Below, piece after piece: positions 8,721-17,700 of a stretch of 64,000 bases of DNA. How positions within the stretch are numbered: the stretch's first letter is position 1; each line of letters starts with the position of its first letter. The notes beneath the pieces are model-generated. The model was not told the DNA's origin. It did not search any database and saw nothing but the letters and a program-made list of their open reading frames with translations. This DNA comes from Paraburkholderia antibiotica (GTDB taxonomy: Bacteria; Pseudomonadota; Gammaproteobacteria; Burkholderiales; Burkholderiaceae). The DNA lies in assembly GCF_012927125.1 (NCBI RefSeq), contig NZ_JABBFZ010000002.1, positions 372,001 to 436,000 on the forward strand. The letters are read 5' to 3'. Both the position numbers and the translations under genes were made by a program.

Positions 8721-9040
8721 AGGCAGATCCTTATCTCTGACCCGGTATTGATCCAGAATCAGGCTTGAGGGTCTTTCGACGATAGTACGCATCTCCGACC
8801 CCATGCAAGCTCGACGATTTCTTTGTCCGAAATTCACTGAAACCGCGGCAAAAACGTCGAAATAGAGTCACAACGCAATGTCGATGAAATGTGAACAAAC
8901 GTATTATTTACCGCGCACTCGCACGCAATCGGCAATCTGGAAATGAAGCCGATACGGCGACACGCTCGTTGCCGCATTCCCGTATCATGACGTCGTAATC
9001 GAGTGCCTTTGGCACCGATGTTTTACGGAGGATGCATAGC
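8721..9040. other. Divergent intergenic region of the Gtr-like module
   Basis: About 320 bases separate the two divergent halves of the module. The middle (about 8865-8920) is AT-richer than its surroundings and probably carries both promoters, though I could not place confident -35/-10 boxes. A short GTGCC-TTT-GGCAC hairpin (9003-9015) precedes the strong ribosome binding site of the methyltransferase. I see no gene. Confidence 0.4.
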
Positions 9041-9736
9041 ATGGATAAAGCCGAATTCGACAGCTTTGCCGACGAGTATCTGTCGATGCATGCGCGCAAT
9101 ATTTCGGCATCGGGAGAAGGTCCGGCGTTTTTCGCGGAGTACAAGATTCGCGATATCGCCGAAGAGATGACACGACGTCGTACGCTGCCCACACGCATGC
9201 TCGATTTCGGCTCGGGTGTGGGCACGTCGATTCCGTGGGTGAACCACTATTTGCCGAATGCGCAGCTCACCTGCGCGGATGTCTCGGAGCGCTCATTGGA
9301 ACTCGCGCAAAGCCGCTTTCCCGATTCGTCGCGCTTCGTTCACTTCGACGGTCATACGCTGCCGTTCGAGCCGGGCGAATTCGATCTCGCCTACGCGATG
9401 TGCGTGTTCCATCATATCGACCATGCCGAGCACGTTCATTTGCTGCGCGAGTTGAAACGCGTCGTGGGACCGCGAGGCACGGTCGTCGTGTTCGAGCACA
9501 ATCCGCTGAACCCGCTGACCGTCAAAGCGGTCAACACCTGCGAGTTCGACGTCAACGCAAAACTGATCAGCGCGCGCAACATGGAGCGTGCCTGTCGCGA
9601 CGCCGGCTTCTCCGCTGTCGACGTGCGCTTCCGGATTTTCTTTCCGCATAGGCTGGCCAGACTTCGTCCGCTCGAAAAATACCTGACTCGCGTTCCGCTC
9701 GGCGCACAATACGCGGTCTATGCCAACGCCGCGTGA
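9041..9736 (+). CDS. SAM-dependent class I methyltransferase
   Basis: A 231-residue class I (Rossmann) methyltransferase. Motif I is LDFGSGVGTSIP near residue 52, followed by TCADVSERSLELA, the methyltransferase-11-type motif FDGHTLPFEPGEFD and YAMCVFHHIDH. Its substrate is unknown. Its position beside gtrA and opposite gtrB suggests methylation of a glycan or lipid-linked intermediate. ACGGAGG at 9025-9031 favours ATG 9041 (spacing 9) over ATG 9032. The gtrA start at 9750 lies 14 bases after its stop, so they form one operon. Confidence 0.8.
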   Translation: MDKAEFDSFADEYLSMHARNISASGEGPAFFAEYKIRDIAEEMTRRRTLPTRMLDFGSGVGTSIPWVNHYLPNAQLTCADVSERSLELAQSRFPDSSRFVHFDGHTLPFEPGEFDLAYAMCVFHHIDHAEHVHLLRELKRVVGPRGTVVVFEHNPLNPLTVKAVNTCEFDVNAKLISARNMERACRDAGFSAVDVRFRIFFPHRLARLRPLEKYLTRVPLGAQYAVYANAA

Positions 9737-9749
9737 GGACAACCCGCCG

Positions 9750-10151
9750 ATGAACGATCTGCGCACCAACGCGCCGCGTATCGAATCGCTTCAGCAATTC
9801 ATCAAGTATCTGCTGGTGGGCGGCGTCAATACGATCATCTCGGCTGCCATCATCTTCGTCGTCCAGGCCGCGGGTGCGCGGCCGGTGGTCGCCAATATCG
9901 TCGGCTACGCGATCGGTATCGCGCTGAGCTTCGCGCTCAACAGCAAGGTCACCTTCAGGACGGCGGTGACGCGGTACTCCGCCATCCGCTTCCTGATCGT
10001 GATGCTGATCTCGTATCTGGCCAATCTCGTCACCATGCTCGCGGTATTGCACGTCACTCACGCGCCCTACTTCGCGCAGTTGAGCGGCATTCCGGTCTAT
10101 GTGATCGTCGGCTTTCTCGGCAACAAATATTGGGCGATGCGCGAGCGCTGA
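9750..10151 (+). CDS. GtrA-family flippase-like membrane protein
   Basis: A 133-residue GtrA-family protein with four predicted membrane helices (FIKYLLVGGVNTIISAAI; VVANIVGYAIGIALSFAL; IRFLIVMLISYLANLVTML; VYVIVGFLGNKYW). GtrA proteins are thought to flip undecaprenyl-phosphate-linked sugars to the periplasm. Signature features are the N-terminal FxKYLLVGG and the C-terminal GFLGNKYWAM. An ATG at 9720 overlapping the methyltransferase end would add ten residues; 9750 fits the family start better. It likely works with the GtrB-like protein and the polytopic protein encoded divergently. Confidence 0.85.
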   Translation: MNDLRTNAPRIESLQQFIKYLLVGGVNTIISAAIIFVVQAAGARPVVANIVGYAIGIALSFALNSKVTFRTAVTRYSAIRFLIVMLISYLANLVTMLAVLHVTHAPYFAQLSGIPVYVIVGFLGNKYWAMRER

Positions 10152-10238
10152 GCGCGCATTCCACCTCGAGGCAAAATGCGTTGCCGATGAATTGATTAAA
10201 GGCTTCGCGAAAAGTACCCAAAGCGCCACTTGATCCAT

Positions 10239-10270
10239 ATGGCAATCGTGAAAACGCGATTGCCATTTTT
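10239..10270 (+). terminator. Rho-independent terminator after gtrA
   Basis: A 10-bp perfect stem (ATGGCAATCG / CGATTGCCAT) with an 8-base loop is followed by TTTT, about 90 bases after the gtrA stop. It should end the methyltransferase-gtrA transcript. Confidence 0.75.
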
Positions 10271-10525
10271 CATTTCACGCTTAATAGCCAGAACGAATAA
10301 ATAGCGCGCCTTTTTATTGCCGTTTCATTAGCTCGCGTTTTTGGCTCGTTGCAAATTCCGTATTTAATCGTTCCGTTTTTGCGATGCGCTTTTTCCCAAC
10401 TGCCGAGCCTCGCCCAAGCTCAACGATCCGCACGCGCGGCCTCGAACGCTGTCTGGCGGGCCGTCTCGTCGATTTCGGGTAATCCCCCGTTGACCCAGGT
10501 CATCTCATTACTTACAGTGGCGCGC

Positions 10526-10559
10526 GTTCGCACAAAGAATCGTCGTTCTTTAGACGAAC
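10526..10559. promoter_or_regulatory. Interrupted 14-6-14 dyad, candidate operator
   Basis: Nested inverted repeats GTTCG...CGAAC and AAAGAA...TTCTTT surround the centre TCGTCG. The dyad lies about 170 bases upstream of the MFS start. No regulator gene is adjacent, so the binding protein is unknown. Confidence 0.4.
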
Positions 10560-10729
10560 AAATCGCCAGGCCCGGCGCGATTCCTTTTACCGAACCGCAC
10601 CGGTTATGATTCATTGCCGAAGCGCAACCAGTTTGCCGCGGGCGCAGGCATCGTGCGCCGCTGCCAGACGGCGCACGGTCTTAGGAAAAAAGCTCGTCGG
10701 ACGAGCCTTTTCGCAGTCAGGAGACCATC

Positions 10730-12088
10730 ATGAACCGCAGCAGCGCTGTGAACGTTCAAACCTTCATCAACGAACATCCGTTTTCGCCGTTCCAGTGGCT
10801 GATCTTTTTCATGTGCTTCATCATCGTCCTGCTGGACGGTTTTGACACGGCTGCGATCGGCTTCATCGCGCCTTCGCTGATCACCGAATGGGGCATCGAC
10901 AAACCCGCGCTCGCCCCCGTGCTGAGCGCGGCGCTGTTCGGTCTCGCGTGCGGCGCGCTCGGCTCGGGCCCGCTGTCGGACCGGCTCGGACGACGCGTGA
11001 TGCTGGTCGGCTCGGTCGCCCTGTTCGGCGCCGCCTGCCTCGGCTCGGCGTTCTCGGACACGATCGGGCACCTGACCGTGCTGCGCTTCATCACCGGCGT
11101 CGGCCTCGGCGCCGCGATGCCGAACGCGGTCACGATGATGGGCGAATACTGCCCGGATAACCGCCGCGCAACCGTGATCAACCTGATGTTCTGCGGCTTC
11201 CCGCTGGGCGCAGCGTTCGGCGGCTTCCTCGCCGCATGGATGATTCCGCATTTCGGCTGGCGCAGCGTGCTGATCCTCGGCGGCGTCACGCCGTTGCTGC
11301 TGTTGCTGCTGTTGCTCGTGAAGATGCCGGAGTCGGTCCGCTACATGGTCGCGAATAACAAGCCGGTCGAACGGATTCGCGCGGCGCTCGCACGCATTTC
11401 CGGCGACGCCGTGCAAGCCGGGTCGTTCATGATGACCGAAACCGCGCCGCAAACCGGCGGCAAGGGTCTCGGCGTGGTGCTGTCGCGTTCGTACATCATC
11501 GGCTCGGTGATGCTGTGGCTCGCGTACTTCATGGGCCTCGTGATCTTCTACGCGTCGATCAACTGGATGCCGATCCTGCTGAAGGACGCTGGCCTCACCC
11601 CGCAACGCGCGACGCTGATCTCCGCGCTGTTCCCGCTCGGCGGCGTCGGCGCGGTGCTGTGCGGCGTGCTGATGGATCGCTTCAACCCGAACCGGATCAT
11701 CGCGGCCTGCTACGCGCTGACCGCCGTGAGCGTGTACTTCATCGGCCAGGCGGCCGGCAATGTCGGCGCGCTCGTGCTCATCGTGTTCGTCGCGGGCGTG
11801 CTGATGAATACCGCGCAATCGTCGATGCCGGCGCTCGCCGCCGCGTTCTATCCGACCGCGGGCCGCGGTACCGGCGTCGCGTGGATGCTCGGCGTCGGCC
11901 GTTTCGGCGGTATCGCGGGTTCGTTCCTCGTGGCCGAACTGACGCGCCGCCACTTCTCGTTCGGCGGCATCTTCGCGACGATCGCGGTGGCGGGTCTGCT
12001 GTCGTGCGGCGCGCTGCTGATCAAGCAGGCCGCCCGCCCGGAGACCACGGAACCGGGAGCGTCGAAGGCGGGGTCGTTTGGGCACTGA
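10730..12088 (+). CDS. MFS aromatic acid:H+ symporter (AAHS family, PcaK/MhbT-like)
   Basis: A 452-residue 12-helix major facilitator of the aromatic acid:H+ symporter family. The diagnostic LLDGFDTAAIGFIAPSL motif is in helix 1, the MFS signature GPLSDRLGRR follows helix 2, and MPESVRYMV precedes the central loop. Family members import 4-hydroxybenzoate, protocatechuate, 3-hydroxybenzoate or gentisate. ATG 10730 has CAGGAG about 8 bases upstream. No catabolic gene is adjacent: a terminator follows and the next gene is convergent. It is therefore an orphan transporter and its substrate is open. Confidence 0.85.
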   Translation: MNRSSAVNVQTFINEHPFSPFQWLIFFMCFIIVLLDGFDTAAIGFIAPSLITEWGIDKPALAPVLSAALFGLACGALGSGPLSDRLGRRVMLVGSVALFGAACLGSAFSDTIGHLTVLRFITGVGLGAAMPNAVTMMGEYCPDNRRATVINLMFCGFPLGAAFGGFLAAWMIPHFGWRSVLILGGVTPLLLLLLLLVKMPESVRYMVANNKPVERIRAALARISGDAVQAGSFMMTETAPQTGGKGLGVVLSRSYIIGSVMLWLAYFMGLVIFYASINWMPILLKDAGLTPQRATLISALFPLGGVGAVLCGVLMDRFNPNRIIAACYALTAVSVYFIGQAAGNVGALVLIVFVAGVLMNTAQSSMPALAAAFYPTAGRGTGVAWMLGVGRFGGIAGSFLVAELTRRHFSFGGIFATIAVAGLLSCGALLIKQAARPETTEPGASKAGSFGH

Positions 12089-12146
12089 GTGTGCAAGTGA
12101 TTAAGGTGGCCCATTAAAAGGCCGCGCATCGCAAGATGCTGATGAT

Positions 12147-12182
12147 AAAAAGCCGTCCCGCGAATAAGCAGGACGGCTTTTT
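12147..12182. terminator. Strong bidirectional terminator
   Basis: A perfect 12-bp stem (AAAAAGCCGTCC / GGACGGCTTTTT) with a 12-base loop sits between the convergent transporter and thioesterase genes. The A and T tracts make it effective in both directions. Confidence 0.85.
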
Positions 12183-12262
12183 ATTTGGCTGAAACCAATA
12201 CCGGAATCATGCCGGCATCGAGGCAATCGCCCATTCACCAATAGATCAGGCAAGCCGTTTAA

Positions 12263-12706
12263 TTACTTCTCCACCCTATCCTGCATCACCATAATGGTTT
12301 GCTGCATCAACGCGCACAGCGTCTCGCGACCGTCCTTCACGGCAATCACCTCGGCTTGCGTGACAATCAGCGTGCGGCCGGGCCGGGTCACGCGACCGCG
12401 AGCGATCAGCGTCTCGCCATCCGCCGCGGCAACGAGATTGATCTTGTACTCGACGGTCAGCACCGACGCGCCCGACGGCGCCAGCGTCATCGCTGCATAA
12501 CCGGCCGCCGAGTCGGCAATCATGCCCACCACGCCGCCATGCACGAAACCATGCTGCTGCCCGACGCCATCCCAGATCGGCAGATGAATCTCGGTGTAGC
12601 CCGCTTCGACCACCGCGAGATTCGCGTGAATCAGCTTCATCGCGTTCTGACGTTCGAAGCTGGCGCGCACGCGTTCGACGACGACTGCGTCCGGAGATTG
12701 CTCCAT
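12263..12706 (-). CDS. PaaI-family hotdog thioesterase
   Basis: A 147-residue single-domain hotdog protein of the PaaI/YigI thioesterase family, which hydrolyses acyl- or aryl-CoA thioesters. The catalytic-region motif QHGFVHGGVVGMIADSAAG lies near residues 53-72, followed by beta strands SVLTVEYKINLVAAADGE and TLIVTQAEVIAV. ATG 12706 has AGGAG about 8 bases upstream; 37 extra in-frame codons upstream are not native. It is followed by the terminator at 12147-12182. It is about 125 bases from the oxidoreductase operon and probably independent of it. Confidence 0.85.
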   Translation of the reverse strand: MEQSPDAVVVERVRASFERQNAMKLIHANLAVVEAGYTEIHLPIWDGVGQQHGFVHGGVVGMIADSAAGYAAMTLAPSGASVLTVEYKINLVAAADGETLIARGRVTRPGRTLIVTQAEVIAVKDGRETLCALMQQTIMVMQDRVEK

Positions 12707-12832
12707 GTAGCGACTCCTGTCGGAAAACCAGTTGGAAAGCTCGAAATTTTTGCCAACCGATTTTAGCCCAGCGCATTGCAAAGACCGAACCCTGGTCGCG
12801 CGAGCGCTGATCCCCAAGCGCCAAGCACCCGA

Positions 12833-14092
12833 TTACGCGTATCGCCCCAACCGAAACGGTTCGAGATCGACCGGCGGCCTGTCGCCGCGTATCAGCGCCG
12901 CGACGCATTCGCCGACCGCCGGCCCGATGCCGAAGCCGTGCCCGGAAAAGCCCGAGGCGAGATACAGACCGGGAACGTCATGAAGCGCGCCGATGACCGG
13001 CATCGCATCGGGCGTGACGTCGATATAGCCGCCCCACGCATGCGCGATGCGCGCGCCCTTGAACACCGGAAAGCTTTCCCGCAAACGCGTCCACGCCTGA
13101 TCGATACCTTTCGCGTAGGGCGGCGGATCGAGCATCCGGCAATGCTCGAACGGCGTCTCGCTATCGGACGGGAAGCGTCGCGGGATCTTCAGTTCGTCGA
13201 TAAAACGCTCGCTCACACGCACGCGCACGATCGCGCGATTCGCGATCCACGGACGAATGAATTTGCTCATCAGCCGGAAGCTGTCCGGCACCAGCTCGGC
13301 GAGCGACGCGGAGAACTGCGAGACCGTGTAGCCGCCGTCCGTGCGCTTGCGGCAGGTGAAATCCTTGCCGTTGATCGACACCGACATACGCGCATCGAAC
13401 GGCGCGGTACGCAGCACCGAGCCGCGCACCTTGAGCTGCGGAAACTCGACGCCGAGGTTGCCGCAGAACAAACGCGACCACGCGCCCGCCGCAACGAGAA
13501 CGTTCTGCGCATCCACGCGCCCCGCTTCGGTGACGATCGCGCTCACGCGTCCCGCGCTGCGTTCGATACCGCGCACCGCGCAGTTCTCGACGATCGTCGC
13601 GCCCGCCTCTCTCGCAAGCGCGGCGATGCCGGCGGTGGCCTGGGTCGGCTCCGCGACACCGCAGCTCTCGCTGTACATCGCGCCGGTCCACGCACGCGCG
13701 CTTGTGGGCAGCAACTTTTGCATATCGCGCTTCGTCAGGAACGAAGCCTTCGCGCCATAGGTTTTCGCCGCGTCATACCAGCGCGCGTGCTCCTGCGCGT
13801 CGCGATCGTTTTCCTGCAGATAGAGCAAGCCGTTCTGCCGGTAACCGACCTCCACCTGCTGCTGAAGCTCGCGCCAGCGGCGATTCGCGAGCAGCGCGAG
13901 CGGCACCTCGGGCAGGTCGCGCGATAGCGTGCGCACCCATCCCCAGTTGCGGGACGACTGCTCGCACGCGAGCGTGCCTTTCTCGAAGAGCGCGGTGCGC
14001 ACGCCCGCCTTCGCGAGCCAGTAAGCGGTGCTTGCGCCGATGATGCCGCCACCGACGATGGCCACCTCCACCGGATCGAGTGCATCTGCCAT
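12833..14092 (-). CDS. FAD-dependent oxidoreductase (DAO / DadA-like)
   Basis: A 419-residue D-amino-acid-oxidase-fold flavoprotein. The N-terminal dinucleotide-binding motif is VAIVGGGIIGASTAYWL (about 9-25), followed by the FAD contact FEKGTLACEQSSRNWGW. The C-terminal FAD segment SGFSGHGFGIGPAVGE is near residue 385. The family oxidises secondary or primary amines of amino acids (D-amino acids, glycine, sarcosine, opines). It is the last gene of an operon with an ABC transporter and a second FAD oxidoreductase, so it probably oxidises the imported compound. The exact substrate cannot be read from the sequence. Confidence 0.8.
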   Translation of the reverse strand: MADALDPVEVAIVGGGIIGASTAYWLAKAGVRTALFEKGTLACEQSSRNWGWVRTLSRDLPEVPLALLANRRWRELQQQVEVGYRQNGLLYLQENDRDAQEHARWYDAAKTYGAKASFLTKRDMQKLLPTSARAWTGAMYSESCGVAEPTQATAGIAALAREAGATIVENCAVRGIERSAGRVSAIVTEAGRVDAQNVLVAAGAWSRLFCGNLGVEFPQLKVRGSVLRTAPFDARMSVSINGKDFTCRKRTDGGYTVSQFSASLAELVPDSFRLMSKFIRPWIANRAIVRVRVSERFIDELKIPRRFPSDSETPFEHCRMLDPPPYAKGIDQAWTRLRESFPVFKGARIAHAWGGYIDVTPDAMPVIGALHDVPGLYLASGFSGHGFGIGPAVGECVAALIRGDRPPVDLEPFRLGRYA

Positions 14093-14132
14093 GGTGTTCC
14101 TGTTCCTGTGTCGAGTGCGAGGGTCTCGCGCG

Positions 14133-15431
14133 TTACGCCGGGTAGCCGAGCGTGTCGCGCAGCCGGTACCAACTGATCGCGAGCGCGGCGCCGAGCTGGC
14201 GCGCCGGATAGAACGGCAGGCGGCTCACCGGCGTAACCGGAAAATCGAGCTGCCGGGCGGGCACGCCGTTGATCGCATCGGCCAGCACGCGGCCGAGCGC
14301 GGTTGCCATCGCCACGCCGCGGCCGCAATAACCGTAAGCCGTCCAGATGCCCGGCGCGAGCTCGTGAATGCGCGGCAAATCGTCGAGGGTCATGCCGACG
14401 CGGCACGCCCATCGATGCTCCCAGTGCATGCTCTCGAGCAGCGGAAACCGCGCGAGCGCGGCGGCACGCAGTTGCTGTTCCGTGGCGGCATCGATGTGAT
14501 CGGCCGCGCGCCCGCGTCCGCCGATAACGAAGCGGCCTTCCGGGTCGATGCGGCAGTAATAGGTGATCTTGCGGGTCTCGGAGATGCCCGCGCGGCGCGG
14601 CATCAACGCCTGCCGCAACGCCTCGGGCAGCGGCTCGGTCGCGATTTGCGCGCTCGCGACCGTCACATAGGACTGGGCCACCGACGGCCACAGTTGCCCC
14701 GTATAAGCGTCGGTCGCGATGACAACCTGGCGCGCGCGCACGGTATGCGAGCCGACCTGCAGCGTCGAGCCGGTCCCGCTGCCCGCGCGGATAGCGTCGA
14801 CCGGCGTATGCTCGTACAGCGCGACGCCGCGTTCGGCCGCCGCGTGCGCGAGCCCGCGTGCATATGCGAGCGGATGCACCGCGCCCGCGCGGCGTTCGAG
14901 CAGACCGGCGGGCCAGAAGTGCGAGCCGGTGGCTTCGAACATCGCGTCGGCGTTCAGATACTGGATATCGCCACCGTGCGCGTTGACCTCGCGCGCACGT
15001 CGTTCGAGATAGTCGACCGAGCGTGTGGAGAACGCGCCCTGAATCCAGCCCGTGCGCGTCGCCGCGCAATCGATCCGCAACTCGGAGACGAGATCGAACA
15101 GATAGTCTGCGTTGCCATAGGCGAAGTTCATCATCTTCGTGGCAACGTCATGGCCGAAGCGCTCGATCAACGCGACGGGCGTCGGTTTGAAGCCCGGCAC
15201 GACCTGTCCGCCGTTGCGCCCCGACGCGCGATGCCCGATCTCGAACGCCTCGAACAACGCCACCTGCCGCCCGGTTGCCGCGAGATGGTAAGCCGTCGAT
15301 AGACCCGTGAAGCCCCCGCCGATCACCGCGACATCGACCTCGATCGACTCGCCGAGCGTGTTCGCGGGACGGCGCGGCGCAGCCGTGCTCGACCACAACG
15401 TGGTGGCCGGTTCGAACGAATCGCGTTTCAT
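14133..15431 (-). CDS. FAD-dependent oxidoreductase (gamma-glutamylputrescine oxidase-like)
   Basis: A 432-residue DAO-fold flavoprotein resembling PuuB/OrdL: VDVAVIGGGFTGLSTAYHLA near residue 33, then ALFEAFEIGHRASGRNGGQV, and a C-terminal AYGYCGRGVAMATALG. The SGRNGGQV motif is typical of PuuB-like enzymes. ATG 15431 overlaps the ATP-binding gene stop by four bases, showing translational coupling. A much longer open frame upstream in this frame is only the antisense-like shadow of the ABC gene. Two related but distinct FAD oxidases in one transport operon suggest two-step or two-subunit oxidation of an amine-bearing substrate. Confidence 0.8.
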   Translation of the reverse strand: MKRDSFEPATTLWSSTAAPRRPANTLGESIEVDVAVIGGGFTGLSTAYHLAATGRQVALFEAFEIGHRASGRNGGQVVPGFKPTPVALIERFGHDVATKMMNFAYGNADYLFDLVSELRIDCAATRTGWIQGAFSTRSVDYLERRAREVNAHGGDIQYLNADAMFEATGSHFWPAGLLERRAGAVHPLAYARGLAHAAAERGVALYEHTPVDAIRAGSGTGSTLQVGSHTVRARQVVIATDAYTGQLWPSVAQSYVTVASAQIATEPLPEALRQALMPRRAGISETRKITYYCRIDPEGRFVIGGRGRAADHIDAATEQQLRAAALARFPLLESMHWEHRWACRVGMTLDDLPRIHELAPGIWTAYGYCGRGVAMATALGRVLADAINGVPARQLDFPVTPVSRLPFYPARQLGAALAISWYRLRDTLGYPA

Positions 15432-16171
15432 GACGGCAGCGACTCCGCGTGCGTGACGCGCTTCAGGAAATCGCGAACGCGTTCGTTGCGCGGCTGCGTC
15501 AGCACCTCGCGCGACGGCCCCTGTTCCGCGATACGCCCGCCATCGAGGAACAGCGTGCGATCCGACACGCTGCGCGCGAAGTCCATTTCGTGCGTGACGA
15601 CGACCATCGTCATGCCTTTGTCGGCGAGCGCGCGCATCACGGACAGCACTTCGCCGACGAGTTCGGGATCGAGCGCGGAGGTCGGCTCGTCGAACAGGAT
15701 TGCTTCGGGTTCCATAGCAAGTGCTCGCGCGATCGCGACACGCTGTTGCTGTCCGCCCGACAATTGCCGCGGATAATGCTGCGTTTTCTCCGCGAGGCCG
15801 ACCGAGGCGAGCAAGTCCCGCGCACGCGCCGATGCCTGCGCGGCGCTCTCGCCTTTCACATGCACCGGCCCTTCCATCACGTTCTCCAGCGCCGTGCGGT
15901 GCGGAAACAGATTGAAGCGCTGAAACACCATCGACACGCGCTGACGGATCGCGTTGATCTGGCGACTCTTCGCGTCGACCGGCTGACCGTCGATCGTGAT
16001 GCGACCGCCGTCGTATTGCTCCAGTCCGTTGATGCAGCGCAGAAGCGTCGACTTGCCCGAGCCCGACGGGCCGATCAGGCACACCACTTCGCCCTTACTG
16101 ATTTCCGCGTTGATGTCCTGCAGCACGCAATGGGTGCCGAACGACTTCGTGAGATTTTCTATCCTGATCAT
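15428..16171 (-). CDS. Amino-acid ABC transporter ATP-binding protein (GlnQ-type)
   Basis: A 247-residue polar-amino-acid ABC ATPase. Walker A is GPSGSGKST (about 34-42), the Q-loop lies in MVFQRFNLFPH, the ABC signature is LSGGQQQR, Walker B is ILFDEPTSALDPE, and the H-loop is in VVVTHEMDF. It powers import through the permease encoded just upstream, with which it overlaps by four bases. Confidence 0.92.
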   Translation of the reverse strand: MIRIENLTKSFGTHCVLQDINAEISKGEVVCLIGPSGSGKSTLLRCINGLEQYDGGRITIDGQPVDAKSRQINAIRQRVSMVFQRFNLFPHRTALENVMEGPVHVKGESAAQASARARDLLASVGLAEKTQHYPRQLSGGQQQRVAIARALAMEPEAILFDEPTSALDPELVGEVLSVMRALADKGMTMVVVTHEMDFARSVSDRTLFLDGGRIAEQGPSREVLTQPRNERVRDFLKRVTHAESLPS

Positions 16172-16827
16172 TTGCTTTTCCCGAGGCGTCGTTCCAGCCG
16201 TCCGATTCCGTACATCATCGGCAGACTCATCACGAGATAGATCAACGCGACCAACGTGAAGATCGTCGCGCTCTTGAACGTCGCCGCGGCAATCAGCTTG
16301 CTTTGCATCGACAACTCGACGACGGTGATAACCGCCGTCTGCGACGAATCCTTCAGCATCATCACGACGTTGTTGCCATACGGCGGCAGCGCGATACGAA
16401 ACGCCTGCGGCAGCACCACGCGACGCATCAGCTTCATGCGCGACATGCCGATGGACTGCGCCGCTTCATACTGCCCGGAATCCACCGCTTCGATGCCCGC
16501 GCGAAACACCTCGGCCATATACGACGAATACGCGATCCCCAAACCGAGCGCGCCCGCCTGAAACGCGCTGAGACTCACGCCGAACTCGGGCATCACGAAG
16601 TACATGTAGAACAGGATGACGATGATCGGCACGCCGCGCAGCACGTTCGTCAGCACGCGGCTCGCGTGAGCGAGAGACGCGACGCCGCTCACGCGCAGCA
16701 ACGCCCACACGAGGCCCAACACCGTGGCGATCACCAGCGCCGATGCGGTGATCGCAATGGTGGTCAGCACACCTTGCATGAGCACGGGCGAGAACTCGAC
16801 CGCATCGCTCAGGAATGATTCGAACAT
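16168..16827 (-). CDS. Amino-acid ABC transporter permease (HisM/GlnP-type)
   Basis: A 219-residue inner-membrane permease with about five helices and the EAA-type loop (EAAQSIGMSRMKLMRRVVLP, around 135-154). Only one permease gene is present, implying a homodimeric channel. It overlaps the ATPase gene by four bases and lies 36 bases after the binding-protein gene. Confidence 0.92.
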   Translation of the reverse strand: MFESFLSDAVEFSPVLMQGVLTTIAITASALVIATVLGLVWALLRVSGVASLAHASRVLTNVLRGVPIIVILFYMYFVMPEFGVSLSAFQAGALGLGIAYSSYMAEVFRAGIEAVDSGQYEAAQSIGMSRMKLMRRVVLPQAFRIALPPYGNNVVMMLKDSSQTAVITVVELSMQSKLIAAATFKSATIFTLVALIYLVMSLPMMYGIGRLERRLGKSK

Positions 16828-16863
16828 CTGGGTACCCTGCCTTGCGCAACCAGTGGTTACGGG

Positions 16864-17622
16864 TTAGTGAGTGATGTTCCACTTCTTCAGGATCGCGGCG
16901 ATCGTGCCGTCGGCCTTCAGCTTCGTGATGGCGGCATCGAGTTGCGCGCGCCGCGCGTCGTCGCCTTTGCGCACGGCGAGCGCGATGTTGGTCGGCATCG
17001 ACGGCTTGTAGCTATCGACGAAACGCACGCCGCTCGCGCCTTGCGAGCGCACCTGATACGCGATGACCGGGCCGTCGCCGATCGCCGCATCGAGCCGATG
17101 CAACGACACGTCGCGCACGAGGTCGGCCATCGTGTCGTACATCTTCACTTCCTTCACGCCGGGCGTCGCTTTCAGCGGCTCGACGTACAGCGTGCCGATC
17201 TGCACGCCGACCGTCTTGCCCTTCAGATCGGCGAGGCTCCTGTAGTCGGTTTTGTCGTCGGCGGACACGATCAGGCCTTCGCCGTATTCGACGACGATCT
17301 GCGTGAAATCGACGACCTGCGCGCGTTGCGGCGTCCGCGCGAAGGCCGACGAAATGAGGTCGATCTTGTTCGTCTGCAGCGACGGCACGAGCGACGCGAA
17401 CGGAATCGGCGCGATGTCCGTCTTGTAGCCCGCTTCCTTGCTGACGGCCTCGGCGACGTCGATCATCGCGCCTCGCAGCGTGTTGGTCTTCGGATCGAGG
17501 AAGTTGAACGGCACGGCCGTGGGCGTCGCGCCGACGCGCAACGGCGCCGGCTCCGCATGCGCGATCGACATCGTGGCGGCGCACAGGACGCTCGCAATCA
17601 GGACATTCAGCTTCTTCAACAT
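16864..17622 (-). CDS. Amino-acid ABC transporter substrate-binding protein
   Basis: A 252-residue family 3 periplasmic binding protein. A Sec signal peptide (LNVLIASVLCAATMSIAHA) covers about residues 5-23. The mature N-terminus PAPLRVGATPTAVPFNF is followed by FLDPKTNTLRGAMIDVAEA and DFTQIVVEYGEGL. It is the first gene of the operon and is divergent from an IclR gene. ATG 17622 is chosen because the signal peptide begins there and AAGGGG precedes it. Confidence 0.9.
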   Translation of the reverse strand: MLKKLNVLIASVLCAATMSIAHAEPAPLRVGATPTAVPFNFLDPKTNTLRGAMIDVAEAVSKEAGYKTDIAPIPFASLVPSLQTNKIDLISSAFARTPQRAQVVDFTQIVVEYGEGLIVSADDKTDYRSLADLKGKTVGVQIGTLYVEPLKATPGVKEVKMYDTMADLVRDVSLHRLDAAIGDGPVIAYQVRSQGASGVRFVDSYKPSMPTNIALAVRKGDDARRAQLDAAITKLKADGTIAAILKKWNITH

Positions 17623-17684
17623 GGGATCCCCTTGATGGGTTGGTTGGCGATATGACTTCCGTGGCCTTCTGTCGTATCGCATAG

Positions 17685-17700
17685 CGATATATCTATATCG
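17685..17700. promoter_or_regulatory. AT-rich near-palindrome, candidate IclR operator
   Basis: CGATATATCTATATCG is a near-perfect palindrome (14 of 16 bases), followed at 17702 by GATATC. It lies between the divergent ABC operon and the IclR gene, about 65 bases upstream of the binding-protein start, within a markedly AT-rich island (17680-17880). Confidence 0.45.

Larger units (their letters stand above)
10152..10729. other. Intergenic region upstream of the aromatic-acid transporter
   Basis: This 578-base gap holds the gtrA terminator (10239-10270), an AT-rich tract (10280-10380), a large interrupted dyad (10526-10559) and a short hairpin GCTCGTC-G-GACGAGC (10692-10706) just before the transporter ribosome binding site. 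Short open frames here lack ribosome binding sites and family features. I call no gene. Confidence 0.45.

Noticed and set aside
14133-16082. Long version (649 residues) of the PuuB-like oxidoreductase
   Set aside because: The first ~217 codons are a shadow of the ATP-binding gene; the FAD-binding N-terminus begins at 15431.
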